From positions 62,001 to 126,000 of the forward strand of contig NZ_CP054025.1 of assembly GCF_005862305.2 (NCBI RefSeq): 64,000 nucleotides of DNA, read 5' to 3'. Positions 18,212 to 26,592 of this stretch are shown here, piece by piece. The stretch is from Rhizobium indicum (GTDB lineage Bacteria; Pseudomonadota; Alphaproteobacteria; Rhizobiales; Rhizobiaceae). Both the position numbers and the translations under genes were made by a program. The number at the start of each line of letters is the position of its first letter. Position 1 is the first letter of the stretch. A model generated the notes under the pieces. It saw only the letters and a program-made list of their open reading frames with translations. It was not told the DNA's origin and made no database searches.

Positions 18212-19038
18212 GGTTTTTCTCCTGACGGACTGGAAGCCGGGTCGTCCCGGCGAAGGCCCAGAGAAATGACCGGGCCGTCCCGGTCGGGGCTGAAGATGGA
18301 GGGCGCGCCGGCAAGCCTGGGCGGCCAGATGGAAATGTCCTTAGTGATCGTCGCGCCGTAGCGCTCCTTTTCCTCCGGGCGGTCGCGCTTGCGCTCGAAG
18401 GCGACGACGCGCGTTGCCAGCGTGAAGGCCTCCCGCATGTCGTGCGTCACCATGACGACGGTCATCTGCGTTTCGTGCCAGAGCCGCTTCATCAATGTGT
18501 GGATCTCGGCACGAATGCCGGGATCGAGCGCGCCGAAAGGCTCGTCGAGCAGCAGCACCTTCGGCTTCATGATCAGGGCCTGCGCCAAAGCCAGGCGCTG
18601 CTGCATGCCGCCTGACAGTTGCGCCGGATATTTGCCCTCGGCACCGGATAGGCCGACCTCGCCGATCAGTCGCCGCGCTTCGTCGACGGCGTTGCGACGG
18701 GCAGCGCCGAAAAGCTTGGCTTTATAGCGAGACGCTGCGAGTTCCCGCCCAAGCAGCACATTGCCGAGCACTGTCAGATGCGGGAACACGGAGTAGCGCT
18801 GGAAGACGACACCACGATCCGGCCCTGGCTCCTGTGGCAGAGCTTCGCCGTCGAGCAGGATCGTCCCTCGCGTTGGCCGCTCCTGGCCGAGCAACATGCG
18901 CAGGAACGTCGACTTGCCGCAGCCGGACGGGCCGACAAGCGCGACGAAGGCGCGCGAAGCGACGGTCAGCGACACATCTTCGAGTACGATCTGGTCGCCA
19001 TACTCTTTCCAGACCTTTTCGATCACCAACTCGCTCAT
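18208..19038 (-). CDS. ABC transporter ATP-binding protein (nitrate/taurine type), guanidine operon
   Basis: A 276-residue ATPase of the TauB/SsuB/NrtD group. Walker A is GPSGCGKST, the signature is LSGGMQQR, and Walker B runs into LLLDEPFGALD. It powers the importer formed with the permease upstream (4-nt overlap) and the binding protein that starts the operon. Transporters of this type next to urea-carboxylase-like genes are usually labelled putative urea transporters. Here the riboswitch points to guanidine. The last ~40 residues (about residue 235 on) are a divergent tail. Confidence 0.9.
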   Translation of the reverse strand: MSELVIEKVWKEYGDQIVLEDVSLTVASRAFVALVGPSGCGKSTFLRMLLGQERPTRGTILLDGEALPQEPGPDRGVVFQRYSVFPHLTVLGNVLLGRELAASRYKAKLFGAARRNAVDEARRLIGEVGLSGAEGKYPAQLSGGMQQRLALAQALIMKPKVLLLDEPFGALDPGIRAEIHTLMKRLWHETQMTVVMVTHDMREAFTLATRVVAFERKRDRPEEKERYGATITKDISIWPPRLAGAPSIFSPDRDGPVISLGLRRDDPASSPSGEKP

Positions 19039-19853
19039 GCCTGCTTCTCCAGCTCAGACCAGGGGAAGACGGCGATGCGGATGCGATCGAGGATATAATT
19101 CATGATCACGGCGAGCAGCGTGATCCAGACGACATAGGGAAAGATGACGTCCATCGAGAGATAGCGGCGGACGAGGAAGATGCGGTATCCGAGGCCGGAA
19201 TCCGACGAGATCGCTTCGGCGGCGATCAGGAACAGCCAGGCAGGACCGAGCTGAAGCCTGAGGCAGGTGATCAGCCGCGGCAGGATCTGCGGCAGCACGA
19301 CACGAAGACCGATCTGCCAGGAAGAGCCGCCGAGCGTTTCAGCCTTGACGATCTGTTCGCGCGGCAGTTCCAGCGCCTTCAGCGCAAGGTCGCGGATCAT
19401 CGTCGGCGCAACGCCGATGACGATGAGCGCGATCTTCGAGGCTTCGCCAAGCCCCATGGCAATAAAAAGGATCGGCAGCAGCGCCAGCGGCGGCACCATC
19501 GAGATAACGGCGACGAAGGGCGAGAGCAGCGCCCGGAGATACGGCAGCATGCCGATCAGCATGCCGATGATGAGCGCGGTGACTGTCGAGATACCGAGGC
19601 CGGCCAACAGCCGGATCAGGCTCGCACCCGTATCGGACCAGAGCAGGTATTGTCCGGTGCGCGGATCGGCGATGAAGGCCAGGCGATCGATCGCATCGGC
19701 AAAACCGGCAAGACCGGGCAGCAGTTTGTCGTTGGCGTTTTCCGCCAGCCGTGCCGCCGAGCCGAAAGTGTAGGCAACGATCAGCAGCACGAAGGGCAGC
19801 AGCGTCAAGGCAAGCTGCGCGCCCCGGCTCGGCCTCGTGTTGATCCAGCGCAT
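19035..19853 (-). CDS. ABC transporter permease (nitrate/taurine type), guanidine operon
   Basis: A 272-residue inner-membrane permease of the SsuC/TauC type with about six transmembrane segments. A conserved EAA-like coupling loop (LKALELPREQIVKAETLGGS) lies at about residues 155-174. It starts MRWINTRPSRGAQLALTL, 65 nt after the binding-protein gene. With the ATPase and binding protein it would import guanidine for the carboxylase pathway. Confidence 0.9.
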   Translation of the reverse strand: MRWINTRPSRGAQLALTLLPFVLLIVAYTFGSAARLAENANDKLLPGLAGFADAIDRLAFIADPRTGQYLLWSDTGASLIRLLAGLGISTVTALIIGMLIGMLPYLRALLSPFVAVISMVPPLALLPILFIAMGLGEASKIALIVIGVAPTMIRDLALKALELPREQIVKAETLGGSSWQIGLRVVLPQILPRLITCLRLQLGPAWLFLIAAEAISSDSGLGYRIFLVRRYLSMDVIFPYVVWITLLAVIMNYILDRIRIAVFPWSELEKQA

Positions 19854-19918
19854 AGGGATAGCTCCGCTGATGAAGGGTAGGCGGTGCGGTCAACGCCGCA
19901 CCGCTGCTTTGACATGGC

Positions 19919-20992
19919 TCAGAGCGAACCGTCGGCGGCGGCCTTCATGTAGGTCTCAGTGAAGCGCAGCTTGACGTTGCCGCTGTCGCCGAGGACCTTG
20001 CCATCAGGCATTTCGATGCCGATGACGTCGGCCGACGGCGCGCCATTGCCGAGCAGGCCTTTTTCGAACAGGAAGTTGCGGACAAGATCCATTGTTTTCG
20101 GCAGGCTGCCCGAGGCAGTGAAGGCAACGGCATCGGCCGGCTTGGCAAACAGCTTGGTGGCGGCAAGCTGGGATTCGAAGCCCTTGAGATCGGTGCCTGA
20201 TGCCTGGCCCATCGCCTCGCGCGCAGCCTTGCCGTCGGCACTGTCCGCAGTCAGCAGTGCTGCGGTTTCATACCAGATGCCGGCGAGCGCCTTGCCGAAA
20301 TTCGGATTGTCCTTCAGCACGCCTGAATTGGCGACCATCAGGTCGATGATCTCGCCCGGCACCTGCGAGCTGTCGAAGACCTTCTTGGCCGTGGGATCCT
20401 CGAGGATGGTCGAGACCAGCGGGTTCCAGGTGACGACCGCGGTCACGTCAGCCGTCTTGTAGGCGGCGACCATATCGGCGTCGGAGGTGTTGACCACTTT
20501 CACGTCGCGCTCAGTCAGTTTGATGCTCTCGAGCGCGCGAGCCAACAGATAATGCGAGACGGAAAATTCGACGAGATTGACGTTCTGGCCCTTGATGTCG
20601 GCAAGGCTCGCCTTGTCCTTGAGGATGACGGCATCGTTGCCGTTCGAGAAGTCACCGACGATGACCGCTGTCGTATCGACGCCGCCGGCAGCCGGGATCG
20701 ACAGGCCGTCCATGTTGGTGAGGGTCACGGCATCGAAGGCGCCGGCGGTATATTGGTTCATCGATTCGACGTAGTCGTTGAACTGGGTGACCTCGATCTT
20801 GATGCCGTATTTGTCGGCCCATTTCTTGACGATGCCGTGATCAGCAGCATAACCCCAGGGCATCCAGCCGACATAGATCGACCAGGCGACCTTGAAGTCA
20901 GTCTTCTGTTCGGCCTTGGCGATGGAGCCGAGTCCCAGCGCCAGGGACGCCGTCAGTGCGGTAATCGATAGAATCTTCGAAAAAGTCTGCAT
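19919..20992 (-). CDS. ABC transporter substrate-binding protein, first gene of guanidine operon
   Basis: A 357-residue periplasmic binding protein with signal peptide MQTFSKILSITALTASLALG and a cleavage region near IAKAEQKTD. It belongs to the NMT1/SsuA-like group usually named putative urea ABC transporter binding protein. The start is set at MQTFSK because an AAAAGGGGA ribosome site lies 9 nt upstream; the longer frame (MKKSKRG...) would include that site and the terminator arm. It is the first gene behind the sigma-54 promoter and guanidine-I aptamer, so its ligand is most likely guanidine. Confidence 0.9.
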   Translation of the reverse strand: MQTFSKILSITALTASLALGLGSIAKAEQKTDFKVAWSIYVGWMPWGYAADHGIVKKWADKYGIKIEVTQFNDYVESMNQYTAGAFDAVTLTNMDGLSIPAAGGVDTTAVIVGDFSNGNDAVILKDKASLADIKGQNVNLVEFSVSHYLLARALESIKLTERDVKVVNTSDADMVAAYKTADVTAVVTWNPLVSTILEDPTAKKVFDSSQVPGEIIDLMVANSGVLKDNPNFGKALAGIWYETAALLTADSADGKAAREAMGQASGTDLKGFESQLAATKLFAKPADAVAFTASGSLPKTMDLVRNFLFEKGLLGNGAPSADVIGIEMPDGKVLGDSGNVKLRFTETYMKAAADGSL

Positions 20993-21017
20993 TGAAATTC
21001 CCCTTTTGCTTTTCTTC

Positions 21018-21056
21018 AAAAGGGATCGGCAATGACCATCGTGCCGCCAATCCCTT
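21018..21056 (-). terminator. Riboswitch expression-platform terminator
   Basis: On the minus strand AAGGGAT-T-GGC-GGCA pairs with TGCC-GATCCCTT across a 10-nt loop and is followed by TTTT. It lies between the guanidine-I aptamer and the ribosome site of the binding-protein gene. Its 3' arm (ATCCCTTTT) can alternatively pair with the AAAAGGGGA ribosome site 10 nt downstream. It is probably the platform through which guanidine relieves premature termination. Confidence 0.75.
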
Positions 21057-21057
21057 G

Positions 21058-21174
21058 GCTTACGAGGTCTCCCGGGCTTTTGTCCCGCCGTGCACCCGGC
21101 GGGATGTCTCCCCTGCCGGTGGTAGCTCTCGGACCAGCCACGCCTTGCGACGCCGGAACCCTAGCCACCAACTC
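21058..21174 (-). promoter_or_regulatory. Guanidine-I (ykkC) riboswitch aptamer
   Basis: The minus strand carries the conserved ykkC/guanidine-I blocks in order: CTAGGGTTCCG at 21164-21154, GCTGGTCCGAGAG near 21138-21126, and CACGGCGGGACAAAAGCC leading into CGGGAGA near 21093-21068. The outer helix (GGCTAGG with CCT...AGCC) closes it. This class senses guanidinium and turns on export or degradation genes. It heads the importer, carboxylase, deiminase and allophanate hydrolase operon. Confidence 0.93.
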
Positions 21175-21187
21175 TGCAACTATCAAA

Positions 21188-21203
21188 GCAAAGTGCGTGC
21201 CAA
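21188..21203 (-). promoter_or_regulatory. Sigma-54 (RpoN) promoter of the guanidine operon
   Basis: The minus strand reads TTGGCACGCACTTTGCTT, matching the -24/-12 consensus TGGCACG-N4-TTGCW with exactly 10 nt between the invariant GG and GC. Transcription would start at about 21176, placing the first aptamer nucleotides almost at the 5' end of the RNA. Confidence 0.85.
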
Positions 21204-21256
21204 ATTATAAATCATTGATTTTATTGAGGGTGCGATGGCATCAATTCTCTGACAAA

Positions 21257-21291
21257 TGCAATAGTGCATGCACTTGCACAGAAAATGTGCG
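21257..21291. promoter_or_regulatory. Candidate NtrC enhancer upstream of the sigma-54 promoter
   Basis: TGCACAGAAAATGTGCG (21275-21291) matches the NtrC dyad TGCAC-N7-GTGCA except for the last base. It abuts a perfect 12-bp palindrome AGTGCATGCACT (21263-21274). Their centres lie about 107 and 92 nt upstream of the predicted start, a usual enhancer distance. Confidence 0.6.
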
Positions 21292-21384
21292 TATTCTGCC
21301 GCCACCTTAGGCGTTGGTTCTTTTTTGCCCAGTGAAAAAAGCAGGCAGACCACGCAGAACGCCGCGTTTGCGACTCTATCTAAG

Positions 21385-22302
21385 CTAGTTCCGAAAGGTC
21401 CCGGAGGGGATCGTCGTCACCAGCCGGATATCGCGGCGGAAATTCGACGGCGACATGCCGGCGATGTGGCGGAAGGATTTGTTGAAGGCGCTGATCGAGC
21501 CGAAGCCGCTGTCCATCGCCACCTGCAGCACGTTGGCGCCTTCGCTCATCAGCATCGCCTGGGCGCGCGACAGCCGTAGCAGCGTCACATATTTGCTGAG
21601 CGTCATGCCGGTCGATCGCTTGAACAGGTTCATCGCATATTTCGGATGCAGGTCGGCGGCGCGGGCGATATCGACCGAATCGATGTCGTGCAGGAAATTG
21701 GCGGCGATGAAATCGCACATGCGCGCGACGCTGCGTGAGGAATGCGGATGCGGGTGATCGCCCTCGAGATTGATGGTCGCCTGCGACGTCATGGAATAGG
21801 GTTCGAGCGCGATGCGCTCGATGCGTAGCAGCAGCTCGTCGACGGCGTGCTGGGCCTTGGCGGGATCGCCGGAATTGGCATAGCGGAACCAGCGGGTGAA
21901 GTTTTCGTTGTCGGCGGCATCCGTTGCCGAGGTCAGCAGCGTCTCACCCTTCATAAGCCGGCTGGAAACGCTGATCGGCAGGCGCAGCCGGAAGAAATAG
22001 ACGAGCGGCAGATGGGCGCCGGCATAGAGCGAATCGTCTGAGGATTCGTCCATCTGATGCGGCTGACCACCCCAGAAGAGGCACATTTCGCCCGCGTTCA
22101 GCCGGAATTCGTGATCGCTCATCCGGTAGTGCACGGTGCCGCGCATCACGTAGTTGACTTCGACCTGCGCATGCCAGTGCGGCATGGCCATGACGGGCGG
22201 ATGGGCATGAAACATCTGCAGCGCTGTCGGCAAACCCTCGATGCTGCTCGCGCCGGGCTGGTAGATTGCACGTGTGCCGACCTTACTTTCCGCCAAATTC
22301 AT
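21385..22302 (-). CDS. AraC-family transcriptional regulator
   Basis: A 305-residue regulator with an N-terminal cupin-like sensing domain (MPHWHAQVEVNYVMRGTVHY) and a C-terminal double helix-turn-helix. The second HTH runs through VLQVAMDSGFGSISAFNKSF, followed by the AraC signature end GMSPSNFRRD. The layout resembles MelR-type sugar regulators. It is divergent from a CUT1 sugar ABC operon with 86 nt between start codons, so it most likely activates that operon in response to the sugar. Its 3' end faces the guanidine operon promoter, and I see no link to that pathway. Confidence 0.9.
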   Translation of the reverse strand: MNLAESKVGTRAIYQPGASSIEGLPTALQMFHAHPPVMAMPHWHAQVEVNYVMRGTVHYRMSDHEFRLNAGEMCLFWGGQPHQMDESSDDSLYAGAHLPLVYFFRLRLPISVSSRLMKGETLLTSATDAADNENFTRWFRYANSGDPAKAQHAVDELLLRIERIALEPYSMTSQATINLEGDHPHPHSSRSVARMCDFIAANFLHDIDSVDIARAADLHPKYAMNLFKRSTGMTLSKYVTLLRLSRAQAMLMSEGANVLQVAMDSGFGSISAFNKSFRHIAGMSPSNFRRDIRLVTTIPSGTFRN

Positions 22303-22388
22303 GTTCCCTTTTTAGGAGACACCCGCTCCCTTACAGATAGTCTAACCGCGTTCGTGAAAGATCGGCAATTGAAAAGGGAGGATTTTCA

Positions 22389-23663
22389 ATGCGCTTCAAA
22401 CTTCTCGCTGCGACCGCAGCTGTCGCAGTGCTTGCTTCCGGCTCCGCATACGCGCAGTCGGCCAATCTCACCATCTGGAGCTGGAATGTCGCCGCGTCGG
22501 CATTGAAGTCCACGCTTCCAGGCTTCAACAAACAGTTTCCCGATATCAAGATCACCGTCGAGGACCTTGGCAACGCCCAGGTCTTCGATAAGACGCTCGC
22601 GGCCTGCGCCGCCGGCGGCGACGGCTTGCCCGACATCGTCAGCATCGAGAATTTCGAAGCTGAAATCTTCTGGAGCCGTTTTCCCGATTGCTTCGCCAAT
22701 CTGAAGGAGCTCGGTTACACGCCCGACATTCAGGCGAAATTCCCCGAATTCAAGCGCACCGAGCTTGAAGTCGGAGACGTCGCCTATGCCATGCCGTGGG
22801 ATTCCGGCCCTGTCGCCGTCTTCTATCGCCGCGACCTCTACGAAAAGGCCGGCGTCGATCCGAGCACGATCAACACCTGGGATGATTTTATTGCCGCCGG
22901 CAAGAAGATTTCCGCCGCCAACCCCGGCGTCGTCATGGCGCAGGCGGACTTCAATGGCGACAGCGAATGGTTTCGCATGATCGCCAACGAGCAGGGCTGC
23001 GGCTACTACTCGACCGACGGCCAGTCCATTACCATCAACCAGCCGGCCTGCGTTTCCTCACTGCAAAAGGTGAAGGAAATGAAGGATGCCGGCACGCTGA
23101 CGGCGGCCAATTGGGACGAAAAGATCCAGGCCAATACCGCCGGCAAGGCCGCAAGCCAGCTGTATGGCGGCTGGTATGAAGGCACCCTGCGTTCGACCTC
23201 GCCCGATCTCAAGGGCAAGTGGGGCGTCTACAAGATGCCGAGCCTGACGGCCGATGGCCCGCATGCCGCCAATCTCGGCGGTTCGTCGCTCGCTATTTCC
23301 GCGACCTCCGCAAACAAGGACGCGGCCTGGAAATTCGTCAACTACGCCCTCGGCACGAACGAGGGTCAGGTAACGATGCTGAAGGAATTCGGTCTGGTGC
23401 CATCTTTGCTCTCGGCCGTTCAAGATCCCTTCGTCAACGAAGCACAGCCCTATTGGGGCGGTCAGAAGGTCTGGGCTGATATCCTCGCGACGCTGCCGAA
23501 GATCGTGCCGAGCCGCGGCACCGCCTTCCAGAGCGATGCCGAAGCCATCTTCAAGGCGGCGCAGACGAAGTTCTTCTCCGGCGGCTATCCCGATGCGAAG
23601 GCGGCTCTCGACGATGCCGCCAACCAGATCGCTTCGGCGACCGGCCTTCCGATCGCGCAGTGA
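22389..23663 (+). CDS. Sugar ABC transporter substrate-binding protein (family 1)
   Basis: A 424-residue periplasmic binding protein of the CUT1 (maltose-type) class. The signal peptide MRFKLLAATAAVAVLASGSA ends before AQSANLTIWSWN, and the LTIWSWN start of the mature protein is typical of this class. GGDGLPDIVSIENFE near residue 80 is the usual domain-1 loop. The start follows AAAAGGGAGGAT. It heads an operon of two permeases, an ATPase and a dehydrogenase-reductase fusion. The ligand is unknown; the AraC regulator and fused oxidoreductases imply a sugar or glycoside. Confidence 0.9.
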   Translation: MRFKLLAATAAVAVLASGSAYAQSANLTIWSWNVAASALKSTLPGFNKQFPDIKITVEDLGNAQVFDKTLAACAAGGDGLPDIVSIENFEAEIFWSRFPDCFANLKELGYTPDIQAKFPEFKRTELEVGDVAYAMPWDSGPVAVFYRRDLYEKAGVDPSTINTWDDFIAAGKKISAANPGVVMAQADFNGDSEWFRMIANEQGCGYYSTDGQSITINQPACVSSLQKVKEMKDAGTLTAANWDEKIQANTAGKAASQLYGGWYEGTLRSTSPDLKGKWGVYKMPSLTADGPHAANLGGSSLAISATSANKDAAWKFVNYALGTNEGQVTMLKEFGLVPSLLSAVQDPFVNEAQPYWGGQKVWADILATLPKIVPSRGTAFQSDAEAIFKAAQTKFFSGGYPDAKAALDDAANQIASATGLPIAQ

Positions 23664-23670
23664 ATGACGA

Positions 23671-23699
23671 AGCCGGGCGCTTGACGCGCCCGGCTTTTT
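23671..23699 (+). terminator. Attenuating hairpin after the sugar-binding-protein gene
   Basis: Perfect 10-bp stem AGCCGGGCGC / GCGCCCGGCT with a 5-nt loop followed by TTTTTC. It is placed to reduce transcription into the permease genes relative to the binding protein. Confidence 0.8.
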
Positions 23700-23752
23700 C
23701 CCCGCCGCGCGAGGCGGGCGACCATTCATTGGTTTTGTGAGGAGAAGGCTCG

Positions 23753-24613
23753 ATGCCGTTCAGAACCCGGAGCGCCTATGCGTTCCTCGCCCCATATCTG
23801 CTGGTCTTTGCCACCTTCTGGGTCTGGCCGATCATCAATTCGTTCCTGATTTCCTTTCAGAACACCCGCATCAACGCGTGGAAATATAGTTTCCAGGCCA
23901 ACTGGGGCCGGCTCTTCTACGACCCGGCCTTCTATAATGCCCTCTACAACACGCTGATCATCCTGGTGATCCAGGTGCCTGTCATGATCGCGCTTGCGAC
24001 CGTTATGGCCGTCATGCTCAATTCGCCGCTCCTGAAAGCGCGCCCGCTCTTCCGTTTCGCCTTCTTCGCCCCTGTGGTCGTCGGCGAGGTCGCCTATGCC
24101 GCGGTGTTTCGGCTGATGTTCAGCCTCGATTTCGGGATCATCAACAAGCTGATCTCGGCCGTCGGTCTCAGCCCGGTCTCCTGGTTCGACAATGCCAATG
24201 CCGCCATGGCGCTGATCATCCTTGCCGTCACATGGCGCTGGGCGGGCTACAACGCCATCATCATCCTCGCCGGCCTGCAGTCGATTCCCGACGATGTCTA
24301 CGAGGCAGCGACACTCGACCGGGTGAGCAAGATCCAGCAATTCTTTCATATCACCCTGCCGCTCCTGAAACCGATCATCCTCTTCTGCGTGGTGCTCTCG
24401 GTGATCGGCACCATGCAGCTCTTCGCCGAGCCCTTCCTCATCACCAATCGCGGCGGTCCCGGCGGCGGCACGGAGACGCTCGGCCTGCTGCTTTATCGCC
24501 AGGGCTTCACCTCGCTGAACTTCGGCTATGCCTCGGCGATCGCCTATACCATGGCTGCCCTTGCCGTAGCGATCTCGCTTCTCAATCTCTGGGTCGGGAG
24601 GGATCCGAAATGA
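23753..24613 (+). CDS. Sugar ABC transporter permease (CUT1, MalF-like)
   Basis: A 286-residue permease with six predicted transmembrane segments, beginning MPFRTRSAYAFLAPYLLVF. The ATPase-docking EAA loop reads YEAATLDRVSKIQQFFHITL (about residues 183-202). It starts after GTGAGGAGAAGGCTCG, and its stop overlaps the next permease by 4 nt. It has no large periplasmic insertion, unlike the permease at 41127. Confidence 0.9.
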   Translation: MPFRTRSAYAFLAPYLLVFATFWVWPIINSFLISFQNTRINAWKYSFQANWGRLFYDPAFYNALYNTLIILVIQVPVMIALATVMAVMLNSPLLKARPLFRFAFFAPVVVGEVAYAAVFRLMFSLDFGIINKLISAVGLSPVSWFDNANAAMALIILAVTWRWAGYNAIIILAGLQSIPDDVYEAATLDRVSKIQQFFHITLPLLKPIILFCVVLSVIGTMQLFAEPFLITNRGGPGGGTETLGLLLYRQGFTSLNFGYASAIAYTMAALAVAISLLNLWVGRDPK

Positions 24614-25446
24614 AATCCAAATCTCAATCCCTTCTGCTGCGCCAGATCGCGTTACATGCCGCACTGGCGCCGCTTGCGATAATCTGGCTGTTTCCGCTCT
24701 GGATGATGTTCGTCTTCTCGACAATGCCCGATAACGGCATCTTCAGCCCTGACATCGTGCTTTGGCCATCGACCAATTTCGTCGAGAATTTCAAGAACCT
24801 GCAGGCCGATACCGATTTCATCGGTGCCATGGTGATCTCCATCGGCGTCGCGCTCATCTATACGGTCCTGTCGGTACTGCTGACCTCGATGGCGGGCTGG
24901 GCGCTGGCACGTTACCGTTTCGTCGGCCGCTCCATCGTCATCGCCATCATCCTCGGCACCATCACGCTTCCCTTCTCCGTGGTCGTCATCCCGCAATTCA
25001 TCATGGTGGCGCGCGAGTTCAAACTGGCAAACACCTGGGTGGCTCTGATCGTGCCGCCGCTGTTCAATTCGCTCGGCGTTCTGTTCATGCGGCAGTCCTT
25101 CTCGATGATGCCGGGCGAGCTTTTCGATGCCGCCCGCGTCGAGGGCGTCAAGGAATGGCAGATCTTCCTGCGCATCGCCCTGCCGCTGGCGCGCCCGACC
25201 ATGGCCGCACTGGCGATCATCCTCTTCCTTGCCTCCTGGAACAACTACCTCTGGCCGCTGCTGATCAATTCCAGACCGGGAATGATGACGGCGCCGGTGG
25301 CGCTCGGAACGCTGATCGGCCTCACCAAGGTCTCCTGGGGCGGCATCATGGCCGGCGCGGTGCTCCTGACGGCGCCGATCCTGGTCATCTTCGTGGCTCT
25401 TCAACGCCATTTCATCGCCGGCATCGCGGCCGGCGCAATCAAATAA
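24610..25446 (+). CDS. Sugar ABC transporter permease (CUT1, MalG-like)
   Basis: A 278-residue permease, MKSKSQSLLLRQIALHAALA at the start, with six hydrophobic segments and the EAA motif FDAARVEGVKEWQIFLRIAL near residues 175-194. Its ATG overlaps the preceding stop as ATGA, so it is translationally coupled. A longer same-frame extension into the previous gene is rejected. It ends 24 nt before the ATPase gene. Confidence 0.9.
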   Translation: MKSKSQSLLLRQIALHAALAPLAIIWLFPLWMMFVFSTMPDNGIFSPDIVLWPSTNFVENFKNLQADTDFIGAMVISIGVALIYTVLSVLLTSMAGWALARYRFVGRSIVIAIILGTITLPFSVVVIPQFIMVAREFKLANTWVALIVPPLFNSLGVLFMRQSFSMMPGELFDAARVEGVKEWQIFLRIALPLARPTMAALAIILFLASWNNYLWPLLINSRPGMMTAPVALGTLIGLTKVSWGGIMAGAVLLTAPILVIFVALQRHFIAGIAAGAIK

Positions 25447-25470
25447 TCGGGCAAATAATCGGGAGGCTGC

Positions 25471-26553
25471 ATGGCAGAGCTTTCACTCAGCAACATCGTC
25501 AAGCGCTTCGGCGGCTTTGAGATCATCCACGGCGCCAATCTGGAGGTGAAGGACGGCGAATTCGTCGTCTTCGTCGGCCCGTCCGGCTGCGGCAAGTCCA
25601 CGCTGCTCAGGATGATCGCCGGCCTCGAGGACATTACGTCAGGCGAGCTTCAGATCGGCGGCAGGGTCGTCAACGACGTCGAGCCGGCCGATCGCGGCAT
25701 CGCCATGGTCTTCCAGTCCTACGCGCTTTATCCGCACCTGACCGTCGAGGAAAATTTGAGCTTCGGCCTGCGCATGAACGGCAATCCGAAGGCCGACACC
25801 GAGCGGCGCGTGCGCCATGTCGCAGAGATCCTGCAGATCACCGAGCTGATGAAGCGCCGGCCGAAGCAGCTTTCCGGCGGTCAGCGCCAGCGCGTCGCGA
25901 TCGGCCGCGCCATCGTCCGCGAACCACAGGTCTTCCTGTTCGACGAACCTTTGTCGAACCTCGACGCCGAACTGCGCGTGCAAATGCGCGTCGAAATCTC
26001 CAGGCTGCACAAGAAGCTCGGCACGACGATGATCTACGTCACCCACGACCAGACGGAAGCGATGACGCTCGCCGACCGGATCGTCGTGCTGCGCGCCGGC
26101 AATATCGAGCAGATCGGCGCGCCGCTCGACCTATACGATGATCCCGCCAATCAGTTCGTCGCCGGCTTCGTCGGCTCGCCGAAGATGAATTTCTTGAACG
26201 CCGTGGTGGTTGAAACGCAGCCGGGCAGGGCGGTGATCGCGCTGGAAAGTGACGCCAATACCCGCCTGACGCTGCCGGTCGCCGATCCCATCGAAGCCGG
26301 CGCAAAAGTGACGCTCGGCATCCGTCCCGAACATTTCGTCGATGCGGGCACGGGCGATGCCGACCTCACCGTCACCATCGACGTCGCCGAACACCTCGGC
26401 AACACCAGTTACATCTACGCCACCATTGGTCCCGAGCAACTGATCATCGAGCGGCCGGAATCGCGCGTCGCCGGCAATCGCGACACGCTGACAGTCGGCC
26501 TTCCCGCCAACCGCTCATTCCTTTTCGACGGCGCCGGCAAGCGGCTTCGCTGA
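25471..26553 (+). CDS. Sugar ABC transporter ATP-binding protein (MalK/UgpC type)
   Basis: A 360-residue CUT1 ATPase. Walker A is GPSGCGKST, the signature LSGGQRQR, Walker B runs into [10 protein letters not shown], and the switch histidine is in [10 protein letters not shown]. After about residue 235 comes the regulatory TOBE-type domain found in MalK/UgpC, containing GIRPEHF. It serves the two permeases just upstream and ends 39 nt before the fusion oxidoreductase gene. Confidence 0.92.
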   Translation: MAELSLSNIVKRFGGFEIIHGANLEVKDGEFVVFVGPSGCGKSTLLRMIAGLEDITSGELQIGGRVVNDVEPADRGIAMVFQSYALYPHLTVEENLSFGLRMNGNPKADTERRVRHVAEILQITELMKRRPKQLSGGQRQRVAIGRAIVREPQVFLFDEPLSNLDAELRVQMRVEISRLHKKLGTTMIYVTHDQTEAMTLADRIVVLRAGNIEQIGAPLDLYDDPANQFVAGFVGSPKMNFLNAVVVETQPGRAVIALESDANTRLTLPVADPIEAGAKVTLGIRPEHFVDAGTGDADLTVTIDVAEHLGNTSYIYATIGPEQLIIERPESRVAGNRDTLTVGLPANRSFLFDGAGKRLR

Positions 26554-26592
26554 ACTAAAATCCCAGGACAGAAAGACGAAAGAGGATTTTCC

